Origin: Winogradskyella sp. | GTDB taxonomy: Bacteria > Bacteroidota > Bacteroidia > Flavobacteriales > Flavobacteriaceae | DNA length: 64,000 bases | Reading direction: 5' to 3' | Assembly: GCF_013213835.1 (NCBI RefSeq) | Contig: NZ_JABSSU010000005.1 | Coordinates: forward strand, 62,001-126,000 | Shown here: piece after piece, positions 25,756-35,051 of the stretch | Layout: each line of letters begins with the position of its first letter | How positions within the stretch are numbered: position 1 is the first letter of the stretch | Made by a program: the position numbers and the translations under genes | Notes under the pieces: model-generated | What the model was told of the DNA's origin: nothing | Databases searched by the model: none | Seen by the model: only the letters and a program-made list of their open reading frames with translations

Positions 25756-26181
25756 TCACAGTGTTTTAAAAAAATGGTAACCCTTCAAAATAAAACCTTC
25801 GTTATAATAAAACTTATGTGACGGATAGTTTTGCACATAAGTATTTAATTCTATTGATTCGCATCCCTTGCTTTTACAATAATTATAAATCCATTCCATA
25901 AAAGCTTTTCCTAATCCTTGACCTCTATGCTCAGGTTTTATAAACACATGATCTAATTCAACAGATTTACCTGAGTAATGTCTAGTACAAAACCATAAGC
26001 CGCTAACACCTACTATCGCTTCATCCTTTTTAATAACAACACATTCGTAATTCTGATTTTTCATTTCAGCAAAACGACTTCTTAAGATTGGTTTACTAAT
26101 GTTACCTTCATTAAGTTCATAGACTAAAGGAAGAATCAAATCTAATTGATTATTAGATAATATTTGAAATTGGCAATTCAT
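25756..26181 (-). CDS. GNAT-family N-acetyltransferase
   Basis: 141 aa single GNAT domain: VGVSGLWFCTRHYSGKSVELDHVFI (beta4), the acetyl-CoA loop EHRGQGLGKAFMEW and the C-terminal SHKFYYNEGFILKGYHF motif typical of the superfamily. Substrate cannot be predicted. It ends 2 bp from convergent pepE. Confidence 0.9.
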   Translation of the reverse strand: MNCQFQILSNNQLDLILPLVYELNEGNISKPILRSRFAEMKNQNYECVVIKKDEAIVGVSGLWFCTRHYSGKSVELDHVFIKPEHRGQGLGKAFMEWIYNYCKSKGCESIELNTYVQNYPSHKFYYNEGFILKGYHFFKTL

Positions 26182-26317
26182 GTCATAAAAGTAAATAATT
26201 ACATTCTTTAGCGCATCTTTTCCACTTACAATCTCAAGTCAAATTATTTATTAGAAATGACTTTTCTTCATTTATTGTGTCAAACTTTTGTAACTTAAAC
26301 ACACTAACACATTCAAT

Positions 26318-27094
26318 ATGAGAAGAGGAAGGAGAGGAAATTTTAAAACCCGACTATTCATTGGCGCAGCAATAGTGATATTTGCTTTAGTCCGTAATTG
26401 GAGTCAAAGGGAAGAAAACCCATATACAGGAAGAGTTCAAGCCATTTCATTATCGCCGGATCAGGAAATTGCTATTGGTCTTCAAAGCGCACCTCAAATG
26501 GCTCAACAACATGGCGGATTGCATCCACGTAATGACTATCAAGCCTTAATTGATAATGTTGGCAACAAATTGGTACAAAGCAGTATTGCGAAAAATACTC
26601 CATACAAATACGAATTTCATCTTTTAGCAGATGACAGAACAATCAATGCTTTTGCGTTACCTGGCGGACAAATATTTATTACATATGCACTCTTCTCTAA
26701 ACTTGAAAACGAAGATCAATTAGCAGGAGTCCTAGGTCACGAAATTGGTCATGTACTCGGTAAACATTCTAATGAACGTATCACAGATTCTCAAAAATGG
26801 AAGACGATTGTTATGGGAGCTGGAGCCATAGATATGGGACAGGTTGCCCAGCAATATGGTCATGGTCAATTATTACAAAACGGTAGAGATGATGAACTTG
26901 AGAGTGATGAGTTAGGTGTACATTTTTTGATAGAAGCCGGTTACAACCCTGAAGAAATGATAGGAGTAATGAAAATTTTAAAAGAGGCTGCTGGTCCAAA
27001 CCGAATTTCAGAGTTTTAAAGCACACATCCCGATCCTGAAAATCGTATTGAAAAAATTAGAGAAGCTATTCGTAAATACAAAAAAGCGTCTTAA
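26318..27094 (+). pseudogene. M48-family metallopeptidase interrupted by an in-frame TAA
   Basis: An N-terminal anchor (RLFIGAAIVIFALVRNW) is followed by an M48 peptidase domain with HEIGH at 141-145 and the acidic third-ligand region ELESDELG (~193-200). Translation stops at TAA 27017-27019 after ISEF. The same frame then continues with STHPDPENRIEKIREAIRK and ends at TAA 27092-27094, inside the terminator. STHP...R is the conserved C-terminal signature of this family, which normally follows EF-x; a single CAA to TAA change explains the break. Either a 233-aa truncated protein is made or the gene is inactive or read through. A sequencing error cannot be excluded. Confidence 0.85.
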
Positions 27095-27112
27095 TTATTA
27101 AGACGCTTTTTA
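27084..27112 (+). terminator. Rho-independent terminator of the M48 peptidase gene
   Basis: AAGCGTCTTAA (27084-27094) pairs perfectly with TTAAGACGCTT (27098-27108), 3-nt loop, then T-run. The left arm contains the distal stop codon of the M48 frame. Confidence 0.9.
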
Positions 27113-27146
27113 ACTAACTAACTCAAATAATTGTCTAAATTCTAGA

Positions 27147-27536
27147 CTATTTCTTTTTAAAACGTTTCAAAAACTGTGCCGCTTCTGTTGCCTTTGTTTT
27201 TTCTGCATGAATTAATGCGGTGTAACCTAAATCACATGGTGTATGAATCTCCGAACCTGCAGTAATTAAAACTTTAATTAATTCTACGCGATTGTACTTC
27301 GCCGCATAATGAATTGGCAGCATGCCATTAGATTTTTTGTTAATATCGACTCCTTGTCTAATGTAAGTTTTAACCAGTTCAATATCGCCAGTTGCAACTG
27401 CTTTGCATAATGGGCTAATTTTTACAACCTTATTCGATACCTCAAAAGTGTTTGATGGCATAATTTCATTAGAAGCATTTACGTTGGGAATTGATAACCC
27501 TAATGCTAAGGCGACGATTAATGATGTTTTTTTCAT
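27147..27536 (-). CDS. Secreted ankyrin-repeat protein
   Basis: 129 aa. The signal peptide SLIVALALGLSIPNVNAS is followed by about three ankyrin repeats, for example SNGMLPIHYAAKYNRVELIKVLITAGSEI and LGYTALIHAEKTKATEAAQFL. Small periplasmic ankyrin proteins are common in Flavobacteriia; a protein-interaction role is likely, partner unknown. Convergent with the M48 gene. Confidence 0.85.
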   Translation of the reverse strand: MKKTSLIVALALGLSIPNVNASNEIMPSNTFEVSNKVVKISPLCKAVATGDIELVKTYIRQGVDINKKSNGMLPIHYAAKYNRVELIKVLITAGSEIHTPCDLGYTALIHAEKTKATEAAQFLKRFKKK

Positions 27537-27771
27537 GATGAAAGATTTTAAATTAATTGATTGTTTTTCGATTATGCTTAATAGACGATATTAAACAGTA
27601 ATTGTTACACCATATAAATTCTAATAACACTTATTTAACATTTTGAAAACAAATCTGTTAAGGTTTTCTAAATTTTAATAGTACAAGGAATACAGCACTT
27701 AAAGTAATTGACGAAAATGATAACTCTTTAAATTTTTCAATCTTAGAATTATGTTATCATTTAGTATATAC

Positions 27772-27779
27772 TATATTTG
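27772..27779 (+). promoter_or_regulatory. -7 promoter element of gpmI
   Basis: TATATTTG matches TAnnTTTG, 21 bp before the ATG. The rest of the 264-bp gap 27537-27800 is AT-rich with no ORF or clear structure seen. Confidence 0.5.
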
Positions 27780-27800
27780 AATATCAAATAATTTAGGACC

Positions 27801-29318
27801 ATGAATAAGAAGGTTATTTTAATGATTTTAGACGGTTGGGGTAAATCTCCAGACCCGAAAGTTTCTGCTATTGACAATGCGCAAACACCATTTATAGATT
27901 CATTATATACAAAGTTTCCAAATGCCAGTTTAAGAACTGATGGACTTCATGTTGGTTTACCTGAAGGCCAGATGGGAAATAGTGAAGTAGGTCATATGAA
28001 TCTTGGTGCTGGTAGAATAGTATATCAAGACTTAGTTAAGATTAACCTTGCTGTAGAAAATAAGACACTTCAAGAGGAACAAGTCTTAATAAATGCCTTT
28101 ACTTATGCAAAGGAGAATAAAAAAAATGTTCATCTTTTAGGATTAGTTAGTGATGGTGGTGTACATTCTCACATTAATCACCTTTTTGGACTCATTGATG
28201 CTGCAAAAGCATTTGGCTTAGAGGATGTGTTTGTTCATGCGTTTACAGACGGTAGAGACGTAGATCCAAAATCTGGATATGGTTTCATTTCTAGTTTAGA
28301 AGATCACCTAGAAAAATCAACTGGAAAACTCGCATCTGTTACCGGGAGATACTATGCTATGGATAGAGACAAAAGATGGGAACGTGTTAAACTTGCATAT
28401 GACGCTGTTGTAAATGGTAAAGGTACAAGCACATCTAATATTCTTAAGTCAATAGAAAAAAGCTACGAAGAAAATATTACTGACGAGTTTATTAAACCTC
28501 TTGTAGTAGTAGACAAAGACAATAATCCGATAGGAAACATTGAAGCTGATGATGTTATCATTTTCTTTAACTTTAGAACAGATAGAGGTCGTCAATTAAC
28601 ACAAGCCCTATCTCAAGAAGATTTTCATGAACAAAATATGCATAAACTTAATTTGCATTATGTAACCATGACAAATTATGATGATAGTTTTTCTGGCATA
28701 AATGTTATTTTCAATAAAGAAAACCTCACTCAAACGCTAGGTGAAGTATTAGCTAAGAATAACAAAAAGCAAATCAGAATTGCAGAAACTGAAAAATATC
28801 CGCATGTTACATTCTTCTTTTCTGGTGGACAAGAGGAACCTTTTGAAGGTGAGACTCGGATCCTAAGAAACTCACCAAAAGTCGCAACATATGACCTAAA
28901 ACCAGAAATGAGTGCTTATGAATTGCGAGATGCATTGGTCCCAGAATTACAAAAAGAAGACGTTGACTTTGTTTGTCTAAATTTTGCTAATGGTGATATG
29001 GTTGGACATACAGGTGTAATGGAAGCAGCTATAAAGGCATGTGAAGCTGTTGACAAATGTGTTGAAGATGTTGTATCTACTGCATTAGAACATAATTATA
29101 CTACCATTCTTATTGCTGATCATGGCAATTGTGAAACCATGGTTAATCCAGATGGAACACCACATACTGCTCATACTACAAATCCTGTGCCTATTATTTT
29201 GATTGATAAGGATTTAAAAGAAATTAATGATGGTATATTGGGAGATATTGCGCCTACAGTAATAAACTTATTAGGAGTAGAACAACCAGAAGCCATGACA
29301 CGCAGTTCTCTTATTTAA
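27801..29318 (+). CDS. gpmI: 2,3-Bisphosphoglycerate-independent phosphoglycerate mutase
   Basis: 505 aa Mn2+-dependent glycolytic enzyme (3-PG to 2-PG). The alkaline phosphatase-like metal site starts with MILDGWG (Asp11). The phosphoserine nucleophile Ser61 lies in GQMGNSEVGHMNLG. Later blocks HAFTDGRDVDP, TGRYYAMDRD, NFANGDMVGHTG and LIADHGNCE carry further metal ligands. Typical length, full domain set. Monocistronic with its own -7 box. Confidence 0.97.
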   Translation: MNKKVILMILDGWGKSPDPKVSAIDNAQTPFIDSLYTKFPNASLRTDGLHVGLPEGQMGNSEVGHMNLGAGRIVYQDLVKINLAVENKTLQEEQVLINAFTYAKENKKNVHLLGLVSDGGVHSHINHLFGLIDAAKAFGLEDVFVHAFTDGRDVDPKSGYGFISSLEDHLEKSTGKLASVTGRYYAMDRDKRWERVKLAYDAVVNGKGTSTSNILKSIEKSYEENITDEFIKPLVVVDKDNNPIGNIEADDVIIFFNFRTDRGRQLTQALSQEDFHEQNMHKLNLHYVTMTNYDDSFSGINVIFNKENLTQTLGEVLAKNNKKQIRIAETEKYPHVTFFFSGGQEEPFEGETRILRNSPKVATYDLKPEMSAYELRDALVPELQKEDVDFVCLNFANGDMVGHTGVMEAAIKACEAVDKCVEDVVSTALEHNYTTILIADHGNCETMVNPDGTPHTAHTTNPVPIILIDKDLKEINDGILGDIAPTVINLLGVEQPEAMTRSSLI

Positions 29319-29330
29319 AGATGAATTAAC

Positions 29331-29368
29331 AATTAATTAATTATAGCATAAGTCATAATTAATTAATT
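29331..29368. repeat. 14-bp AT-only inverted repeat after gpmI
   Basis: AATTAATTAATTAT (29331-29344) and ATAATTAATTAATT (29355-29368) are perfect inverted arms with a 10-nt loop, 12 bp after the gpmI stop. It may serve as a terminator lacking G+C, or as an operator. Confidence 0.6.
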
Positions 29369-29379
29369 TGATTACCTTT

Positions 29380-29400
29380 AGTATAATTAGCTATTATACT
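29380..29400. promoter_or_regulatory. 8-bp inverted repeat just before the sensor kinase start
   Basis: AGTATAAT (29380-29387) and ATTATACT (29393-29400) with a 5-nt centre, ending 2 bp before the GTG start. It is suited to operator binding or to occlusion of translation initiation. Confidence 0.5.
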
Positions 29401-29402
29401 AC

Positions 29403-31637
29403 GTGGGATTTCCCTCTTTAATTCGTTTGTCTGAAAATAGTCTTTCAAAAAGGTATTTTCTTATGCCAGCTATGCTATTTGTTTTTTTCTTAGCATTCAA
29501 TTGGCTATACCGAGATATTAAAAATAACTCATTCAGTGATTATAGTAGTGAACAATTACTTTTAGCTCAAACGGCTTCACTTGGTGTATCCTCTTTCATT
29601 GACAATTATATATCTAATTTAAGTTTTGTAGTTAAAGATGAGGATATAGTTTCTTTCTCTGACAAGGGTAAATTATCAATGCAACAGTTTTATGAGACTC
29701 ATAAAAACGACCTTAATGCCATAACACGAGTTGACGCCAACGGAACAATTCTGTATACTTATCCTTATGTTAAGTCTGCAATAGGTAGTGATATCTCGCA
29801 ACAAGAACATGTTAAAAAAATTCATGCGACCAAAAAACCTGTAATCAGTAATATTTTTAAAAGTGTTCAAGGATATTATGCGATAGGTATTCATGTGCCT
29901 ATATTCAAGCAAGAAGAATTTGTCGGAAGTATGGCCATTCTTATACCTGTTGATAAAATTGGTGAAATTTTTCTAGGTCAAATCAAGCAAAACAAAAGAA
30001 TTAATGCCTCACTTATAACTGATAATTATACTGTCATATACTGTACAGACAAATCACATATAGGAAAAACTTACCTCGTAACGTCAGAATTTGATGACAA
30101 AGCTGTTGAATTATTAAATTTTATTGAAGCCAATAATAGCGGAATAGAACAAGCAGTTGACAATCATTATAATAATATAGAAACAGACGTTGATGATACT
30201 TTTGTTGCTTTTGATCCTGTGCCTATTCAATCCTCAAAATGGACGGTTTTAATTACATTTCAAAAGAGCAATGTCTCAGCGTTACTTTTAAAGTATAGAA
30301 ATAGACTGTTAGTTATTTTTACTCTTTTATTCATTGGTCTTATATTTTATCTAAGATCTTTTACAAAAGCTCAAAATATTTTAAAAGAAGAAGTTAAACG
30401 GAAAAGAGCTGAAACACTTCTTAAAGAGAGCAATGATAGATTCAATAGCTTCATGGATAACACACCTATGTATGCTTATATTAAGGATAGTAAACTTAAT
30501 CATATCTATGAAAACAAGAAAGTCTTAGAATTAAGATCTCAACATAATGCGGATAATCCAGATGGACAGAAGCTCTTTGCAGATGAGGTTTACACTAGAC
30601 TGCACGCCGCTAATGAACAAATCCTTAAAGGAAAAAAAGACTACATTGAGTTAGAATTTAAAACAAAAATCAATGGTGAAACCTTATGGTTAAGAGACCT
30701 AAAATTCAAAATCAATCTTGCTGAAGACAAAATTGGAGTTGCCGGCGCTACTTTCGACGTAACTAGAATTAAAAATTATGAGTCGGAACTGGAAGAGCAT
30801 AAGTTTAACCTTGAAAAATTAGTTAAGAACAGAACTAAAGATTTAGAATCAGCAAATAAAAAGTTAGAAAATCTAAATCAAGAACTTGTAGACCAAAAAG
30901 AAGAATTAGAAACGACTTTAGAATCTCTAAAAGAAGCCCAAACCAGACTGGTTCAATCCGAGAAAATGGCCTCATTAGGTATACTTACTGCTGGTATTTC
31001 TCATGAAATCAACAACCCACTACACTACCTGTCTGGTGCACATTTTGGCTTACAAAGTTACCTCGAAAAGTATGGCAGTCAGGATAAAGAAAAAACAGAC
31101 TTGCTTTTATCAAGTATACAAATAACTATAGATAGAATTTCTTCAATTGTTAAGGGCCTTAATGAATTTAGTAAGGAGTCTACTGATTTTAATGAAGATT
31201 GCAATATTCATTCGATTATAGATAATTGTTTAACTGTGATGCACAATGAGCATTTATTCAAAATAGATATTACAAGAGAATATTCAAAGGACATAATATC
31301 AATTAATGGTAATAAAAGTAAATTGCACCAAGCTTTTTTTAATGTCCTTCTGAACGCATTACAATCCATTAATGATAAAGGACGTATTACAATTAATACA
31401 AGTCTTGAAAAATCTTATGCAATTATAGAAGTAACTGACAATGGTACCGGCATAAGTGAGAGTGATTTACCAAAAGTCACAGATCCTTTTTTTACCACCA
31501 AACATCCTGGACAAGGAACAGGCTTGGGTTTATCAATTACTTATTCAATCATAAAAGACCACAAAGGAGACTTAATATTTGAATCTAAAATTGGTATTGG
31601 GACGAAAGTAACTATTAAATTACCATTAGGAAATTAA
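29403..31637 (+). CDS. Cache-PAS sensor histidine kinase
   Basis: 744 aa, GTG start. TM1 (~18-35), a periplasmic dCache/CHASE-like domain (~40-290, with VPIFKQEEFVGSMAILIPV), TM2 (~300-317), a PAS domain (~340-455), a long coiled coil (~455-525), HisKA with GISHEINNPLHY (phospho-His534), and HATPase with DNGTGI and GQGTGLGLSI. The kinase is of the HPK4-like NtrB type (SHEINNPL). Its likely partner is the single-domain regulator 2 bp downstream. Ligand unknown; Cache domains usually sense small organic molecules. Confidence 0.88.
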   Translation: MGFPSLIRLSENSLSKRYFLMPAMLFVFFLAFNWLYRDIKNNSFSDYSSEQLLLAQTASLGVSSFIDNYISNLSFVVKDEDIVSFSDKGKLSMQQFYETHKNDLNAITRVDANGTILYTYPYVKSAIGSDISQQEHVKKIHATKKPVISNIFKSVQGYYAIGIHVPIFKQEEFVGSMAILIPVDKIGEIFLGQIKQNKRINASLITDNYTVIYCTDKSHIGKTYLVTSEFDDKAVELLNFIEANNSGIEQAVDNHYNNIETDVDDTFVAFDPVPIQSSKWTVLITFQKSNVSALLLKYRNRLLVIFTLLFIGLIFYLRSFTKAQNILKEEVKRKRAETLLKESNDRFNSFMDNTPMYAYIKDSKLNHIYENKKVLELRSQHNADNPDGQKLFADEVYTRLHAANEQILKGKKDYIELEFKTKINGETLWLRDLKFKINLAEDKIGVAGATFDVTRIKNYESELEEHKFNLEKLVKNRTKDLESANKKLENLNQELVDQKEELETTLESLKEAQTRLVQSEKMASLGILTAGISHEINNPLHYLSGAHFGLQSYLEKYGSQDKEKTDLLLSSIQITIDRISSIVKGLNEFSKESTDFNEDCNIHSIIDNCLTVMHNEHLFKIDITREYSKDIISINGNKSKLHQAFFNVLLNALQSINDKGRITINTSLEKSYAIIEVTDNGTGISESDLPKVTDPFFTTKHPGQGTGLGLSITYSIIKDHKGDLIFESKIGIGTKVTIKLPLGN

Positions 31638-31639
31638 TT

Positions 31640-32014
31640 ATGAGTGATAAGCCAAAAATATTATATGTTGATGATGAAAAAATCAACCTAATGCTCTTCA
31701 AGTATAACTTTAAAAACAATTATACAGTACTAACCGCATTAAACGGAAAAATAGGACTTGAGGTGCTTGAGTCAAATCCAGATATAATGGTCATAATTTG
31801 TGATATGAAAATGCCTGTGATGAACGGTTATGATTTTATTACAAAGGCCAAAACAGTGTACCCTGATAAAAAATTCTTTATGTTATCTGGTTATAATATT
31901 ACAGATGAGATTGAAAAAGCAGTGGATGAAGGTATTATTCTAAAATATTTCACAAAGCCATTTGATATTCAATCCATGCATGATGCTATTGAAAAAGTAA
32001 TCGACATTCCTTGA
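31640..32014 (+). CDS. Single-domain response regulator
   Basis: 124 aa receiver only: acidic pocket VDDEK, phospho-acceptor Asp in VIICDMKMPVMNG, and the conserved C-terminal lysine in YFTKPF. No output domain, so it acts by protein contact or as a phosphate shuttle. The 2-bp gap to the upstream kinase makes a cognate pair likely. Confidence 0.9.
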   Translation: MSDKPKILYVDDEKINLMLFKYNFKNNYTVLTALNGKIGLEVLESNPDIMVIICDMKMPVMNGYDFITKAKTVYPDKKFFMLSGYNITDEIEKAVDEGIILKYFTKPFDIQSMHDAIEKVIDIP

Positions 32015-32077
32015 TAAACGACTTAAAAGTTAGCATGCACATAGAAATCCATAAACAGTTTACATTATTTTTTATTG

Positions 32078-32085
32078 TAAGTTTG
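32078..32085 (+). promoter_or_regulatory. -7 promoter element of the HAD-like gene
   Basis: TAAGTTTG matches TAnnTTTG, 17 bp before the ATG at 32103. Confidence 0.45.
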
Positions 32086-32102
32086 CCTTCTAAAATAAAC
32101 CT

Positions 32103-32501
32103 ATGAATTTTTTAGATAAACTTGTTATTGCCGTTGATTTTGACGGTACAATTGTAGAAGATGCTTATCCAAAAATTGGCAAAACGAGAATATTTGCCTT
32201 CGAAACGTTAAAACGTCTGCAAGATGATGGACATAGACTTATTTTATGGACGTATAGAAATGGCGTAAAACTTCAAGAAGCTGTAGATTTTTGCAAGGAT
32301 AATGGTATAGAATTCTACGCTGTAAATTGCAGTTTCCCTGAAGAAAAATTTGATTACAGTAGAAGTCGTAAAATACATGCTGATATTTTTATTGATGATC
32401 GTAATATAGGTGGTATTCTTGGATGGGGAGAAATCTACCAAATGATTACAAACGAGATACCGGATATTAAAAAACCTAAAAAAAAATGGTGGCAATTTTA
32501 A
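32103..32501 (+). CDS. HAD-superfamily phosphatase-like protein (BT0820 type)
   Basis: 132 aa. HAD motif I is VAVDFDGTIV-like (IAVDFDGTIVED, nucleophile Asp in DFDGT), motif II is the Thr in LILWTYRNG, and the acidic motif IV is DIFIDDRNIGG. No cap domain of any size. Related to a Bacteroides hydrolase of known structure but unknown substrate. Monocistronic. Confidence 0.85.
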   Translation: MNFLDKLVIAVDFDGTIVEDAYPKIGKTRIFAFETLKRLQDDGHRLILWTYRNGVKLQEAVDFCKDNGIEFYAVNCSFPEEKFDYSRSRKIHADIFIDDRNIGGILGWGEIYQMITNEIPDIKKPKKKWWQF

Positions 32502-32516
32502 ATACCACCATTACGT

Positions 32517-33785
32517 CTAGAGTAAGTTAAAATAGGACCTATCTATTTCTTCCCTATGATCAGGATGAGCAATATCAACTAATGCTTTAACACGATCCTT
32601 TATTGTTTTCCCAAACAAATTAGCTATTCCATATTCGGTAACTACATAATGCACGTGTGCTCTAGTTGTTACAACCCCTGCACCAGGTTTTAATGCTGGG
32701 ACTATTCTACTAACACCTTTTCTAGTGGCAGAAGGTAATGCAATAATGGCTCTACCGTCTTCACTTAACGAAGCACCACGAATAAAATCCATCTGACCAC
32801 CAACTCCAGAGTACATACTAGAACCTATAGAATCGGCACAAACTTGACCCGTTACATCTACTTCAATGGCAGAGTTGATTGCTACCATTCTTGGATTTTG
32901 TTTAATATATGCAACGTTATTAGTATAATGAGATGCCCGCATCTCTACAAATGGGTTATCATCCACATAGTCATACAGTCTCTTAGAACCAATTAAAAAG
33001 GTTGTTAACGCTCTACCTCTATTAATGGTCTTAAAGTTACCATTAATCACGTCGCTTAATATTAAATCAATAACGCCATCGGAAAACATTTCGGTATGTA
33101 AACCAAGATCTTTATGATTTGTTAACCGCGATAATACTGCGTTAGGAATATTACCAATACCCATTTGCAAGGTACTTCTATCCTCGATTAAACTTGCCAC
33201 ATAATCCCCTATTTTACTTTCAATTTCTGATGGTTCAGATGAAAGGAGCTTTGGTAACTCATCATCACATTCAACAAAATAATCTATTTCAGTAATATGA
33301 ATAATACCAGCACCATGAGTACGAGGCATGTTTTTGTTGACCTGAGCGATGACTGTTTTAGCATTGTCAATAGCCGCTAAAGTAGCTTCAACAGAAACAC
33401 CTAGAGAACAATATCCATGTCTATCTGGCACAGAAACATGAATTAAAACAATATCTAATTCTATGATATTCTTCTGAAAAAGTGTAGGTAACTCACTTAA
33501 AAAAACTGGAGTGTACGAGCCATTTCCAGCTTTTAAAGTGTGCCTTACATTTCTACCAATAAAAAACGAATTGACATGAAAACTCTCTTTGAGTTCCGGA
33601 TTCGCATAAGGTGCATCACCTTCAACATGCAAATGACAAATCTCAACATTTCTTAATTCTTCATGCCTTGCTGTCATTGCCTCTATTAATTTTTGAGGTG
33701 CAGCAGCAGCAGCTTGTATATAAACGCGATCATTTGATTTTATAACCTTTACCGCTTCTTCTGCACTTACTATTTTATACATCAT
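32517..33785 (-). CDS. Acetyl-CoA hydrolase/transferase family protein (4-hydroxybutyrate CoA-transferase-like)
   Basis: 422 aa two-domain CoA-transferase. The N-terminal domain has AAAAAPQKLIEAM and the C-terminal domain LHTEMFSDGVIDL with the glutamate that forms the CoA thioester in this family. GVGGQMDFIRGA and TTRAHVHYVVTEYGIANL follow. The family exchanges CoA between acetyl-CoA and short acids (butyrate, 4-hydroxybutyrate, succinate); the acceptor is unclear here. Two adjacent ATG codons could start it. Monocistronic, divergent from map. Confidence 0.88.
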   Translation of the reverse strand: MMYKIVSAEEAVKVIKSNDRVYIQAAAAAPQKLIEAMTARHEELRNVEICHLHVEGDAPYANPELKESFHVNSFFIGRNVRHTLKAGNGSYTPVFLSELPTLFQKNIIELDIVLIHVSVPDRHGYCSLGVSVEATLAAIDNAKTVIAQVNKNMPRTHGAGIIHITEIDYFVECDDELPKLLSSEPSEIESKIGDYVASLIEDRSTLQMGIGNIPNAVLSRLTNHKDLGLHTEMFSDGVIDLILSDVINGNFKTINRGRALTTFLIGSKRLYDYVDDNPFVEMRASHYTNNVAYIKQNPRMVAINSAIEVDVTGQVCADSIGSSMYSGVGGQMDFIRGASLSEDGRAIIALPSATRKGVSRIVPALKPGAGVVTTRAHVHYVVTEYGIANLFGKTIKDRVKALVDIAHPDHREEIDRSYFNLL

Positions 33786-33803
33786 TGTCTAAAATTTATA
33801 ATA

Positions 33804-33811
33804 CAAACTTA
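33804..33811 (-). promoter_or_regulatory. -7 promoter element of the CoA-transferase gene
   Basis: On the minus strand TAAGTTTG matches TAnnTTTG and ends 18 bp before the ATG at 33785. Confidence 0.45.
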
Positions 33812-33879
33812 CCTCACTTACAGCAAAAAAAAACTGTCATTTATCATAAACCCGAAAAAAATTAATCCTAATAATTAGC

Positions 33880-33887
33880 TATCTTTG
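33880..33887 (+). promoter_or_regulatory. -7 promoter element of map
   Basis: TATCTTTG matches TAnnTTTG, 18 bp before the chosen map ATG (33906). Confidence 0.5.
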
Positions 33888-33905
33888 CGCTTCAATAATG
33901 ATCAC

Positions 33906-34724
33906 ATGATTATAGCCAAAACGAAAGAAGAAATTGAATTAATGCGCCAAAGCGCGCTGATCGTATCTAAAACCTTAGGCATGCTGGCCAAAGAGGTTAA
34001 AGAAGGTGTTACAACCAATCATTTAGACACCATTGCAGAAGAATTTATTAGAGATCATGGCGCATTACCTGGTTTTAAAGGATTATACGATTGCCCTTCT
34101 ACGTTATTGTGCAGTGTAAACGAGGCCGTTGTTCATGGTTTGCCGACTAACAAACCTTTAGAAGATGGTGATATTGTATCTATTGATTGTGGTGCATTAA
34201 TGAATGATTTCTATGGTGATCATGCTTATACTTTTGAAATCGGAAATGTGGATGAGGCTACTAAAAAACTCATTCGAGTGACTAAAGAATCACTATATGT
34301 AGGGATAAATCAACTACGTATCGGTAATAGAGTTGGTGATGTTGGTTATGCCATTCAACAATATTGTGAGGCAGAAGGTTATGGTGTGGTTAGAGAATTG
34401 GTTGGGCATGGATTAGGCAGAAAAATGCACGAAGATCCTGAGATGCCAAACTATGGAAGACGAGGCAGAGGAAAGAAGTTTATTGAAGGTATGGTGGTAG
34501 CCATTGAGCCAATGATAAATATGGGGACACATCGCGTCAAACAATTAAAAGACGGCTGGACCATAGTGACACAAGATGGTAAACCTAGTGTTCATTTTGA
34601 ACACGATATTGCTATAGTTGATGGTAAACCAGAAATTCTTTCAACCTTTGGATATGTCCATGAAGCTCTTGGCATTGAGAGTAATGAAGAAGACTCGTTC
34701 AGACAAAAAGCACTAGTATTATAA
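33906..34724 (+). CDS. map: Methionine aminopeptidase, type I
   Basis: Removes N-terminal methionine from nascent proteins. 272 aa. Metal ligands are visible as SIDCGALMNDFYGDHAYTF (two Asp), GHGLGRKMHEDP (His), VVAIEPM and HFEHDIAI (Glu). The ATG at 33906 gives the usual MIIAKTKEEIELMR start; an upstream TTG-initiated frame would fall in the promoter box. The stop overlaps the next ATG by one base. Confidence 0.97.
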   Translation: MIIAKTKEEIELMRQSALIVSKTLGMLAKEVKEGVTTNHLDTIAEEFIRDHGALPGFKGLYDCPSTLLCSVNEAVVHGLPTNKPLEDGDIVSIDCGALMNDFYGDHAYTFEIGNVDEATKKLIRVTKESLYVGINQLRIGNRVGDVGYAIQQYCEAEGYGVVRELVGHGLGRKMHEDPEMPNYGRRGRGKKFIEGMVVAIEPMINMGTHRVKQLKDGWTIVTQDGKPSVHFEHDIAIVDGKPEILSTFGYVHEALGIESNEEDSFRQKALVL

Positions 34725-35044
34725 TGGATTTAAATCTATTTAATGATATTGAATCTAAGGAAATCATTAAAGGTTTTCATGGTCGCTTTGTTCATATGGA
34801 AGGTTTTACCTTCGCTTATTGGGAAGTTGATGCTGGATCTGAAATTCCAGTTCACCACCACATACACGAACAGCTGATGCAAGTTCTGGAAGGAGAATTT
34901 GAATTTAATGTTAATGGCTATAATAAAGTATATACCAAAGGTATGATTGTTAAAATACCTTCTAATATACCTCATGGTGGAAAAGCGCTGACTGCTTGTA
35001 AGTTGACTGATATTTTTTGTCCGGCACGAGAAGAATACAAATAA
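34724..35044 (+). CDS. Small cupin-domain protein
   Basis: 106 aa single cupin barrel: VHHHIHEQLMQVLEGEFEF (cupin 1, three His plus Glu) and KIPSNIPHGGKAL (cupin 2, His). It probably binds a divalent metal. Start overlaps the map stop (TAATG), so translation is coupled. Function unknown; it often accompanies map and the following methyltransferase in this family of bacteria. Confidence 0.85.
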   Translation: MDLNLFNDIESKEIIKGFHGRFVHMEGFTFAYWEVDAGSEIPVHHHIHEQLMQVLEGEFEFNVNGYNKVYTKGMIVKIPSNIPHGGKALTACKLTDIFCPAREEYK

Positions 35045-35051
35045 CAACTCA

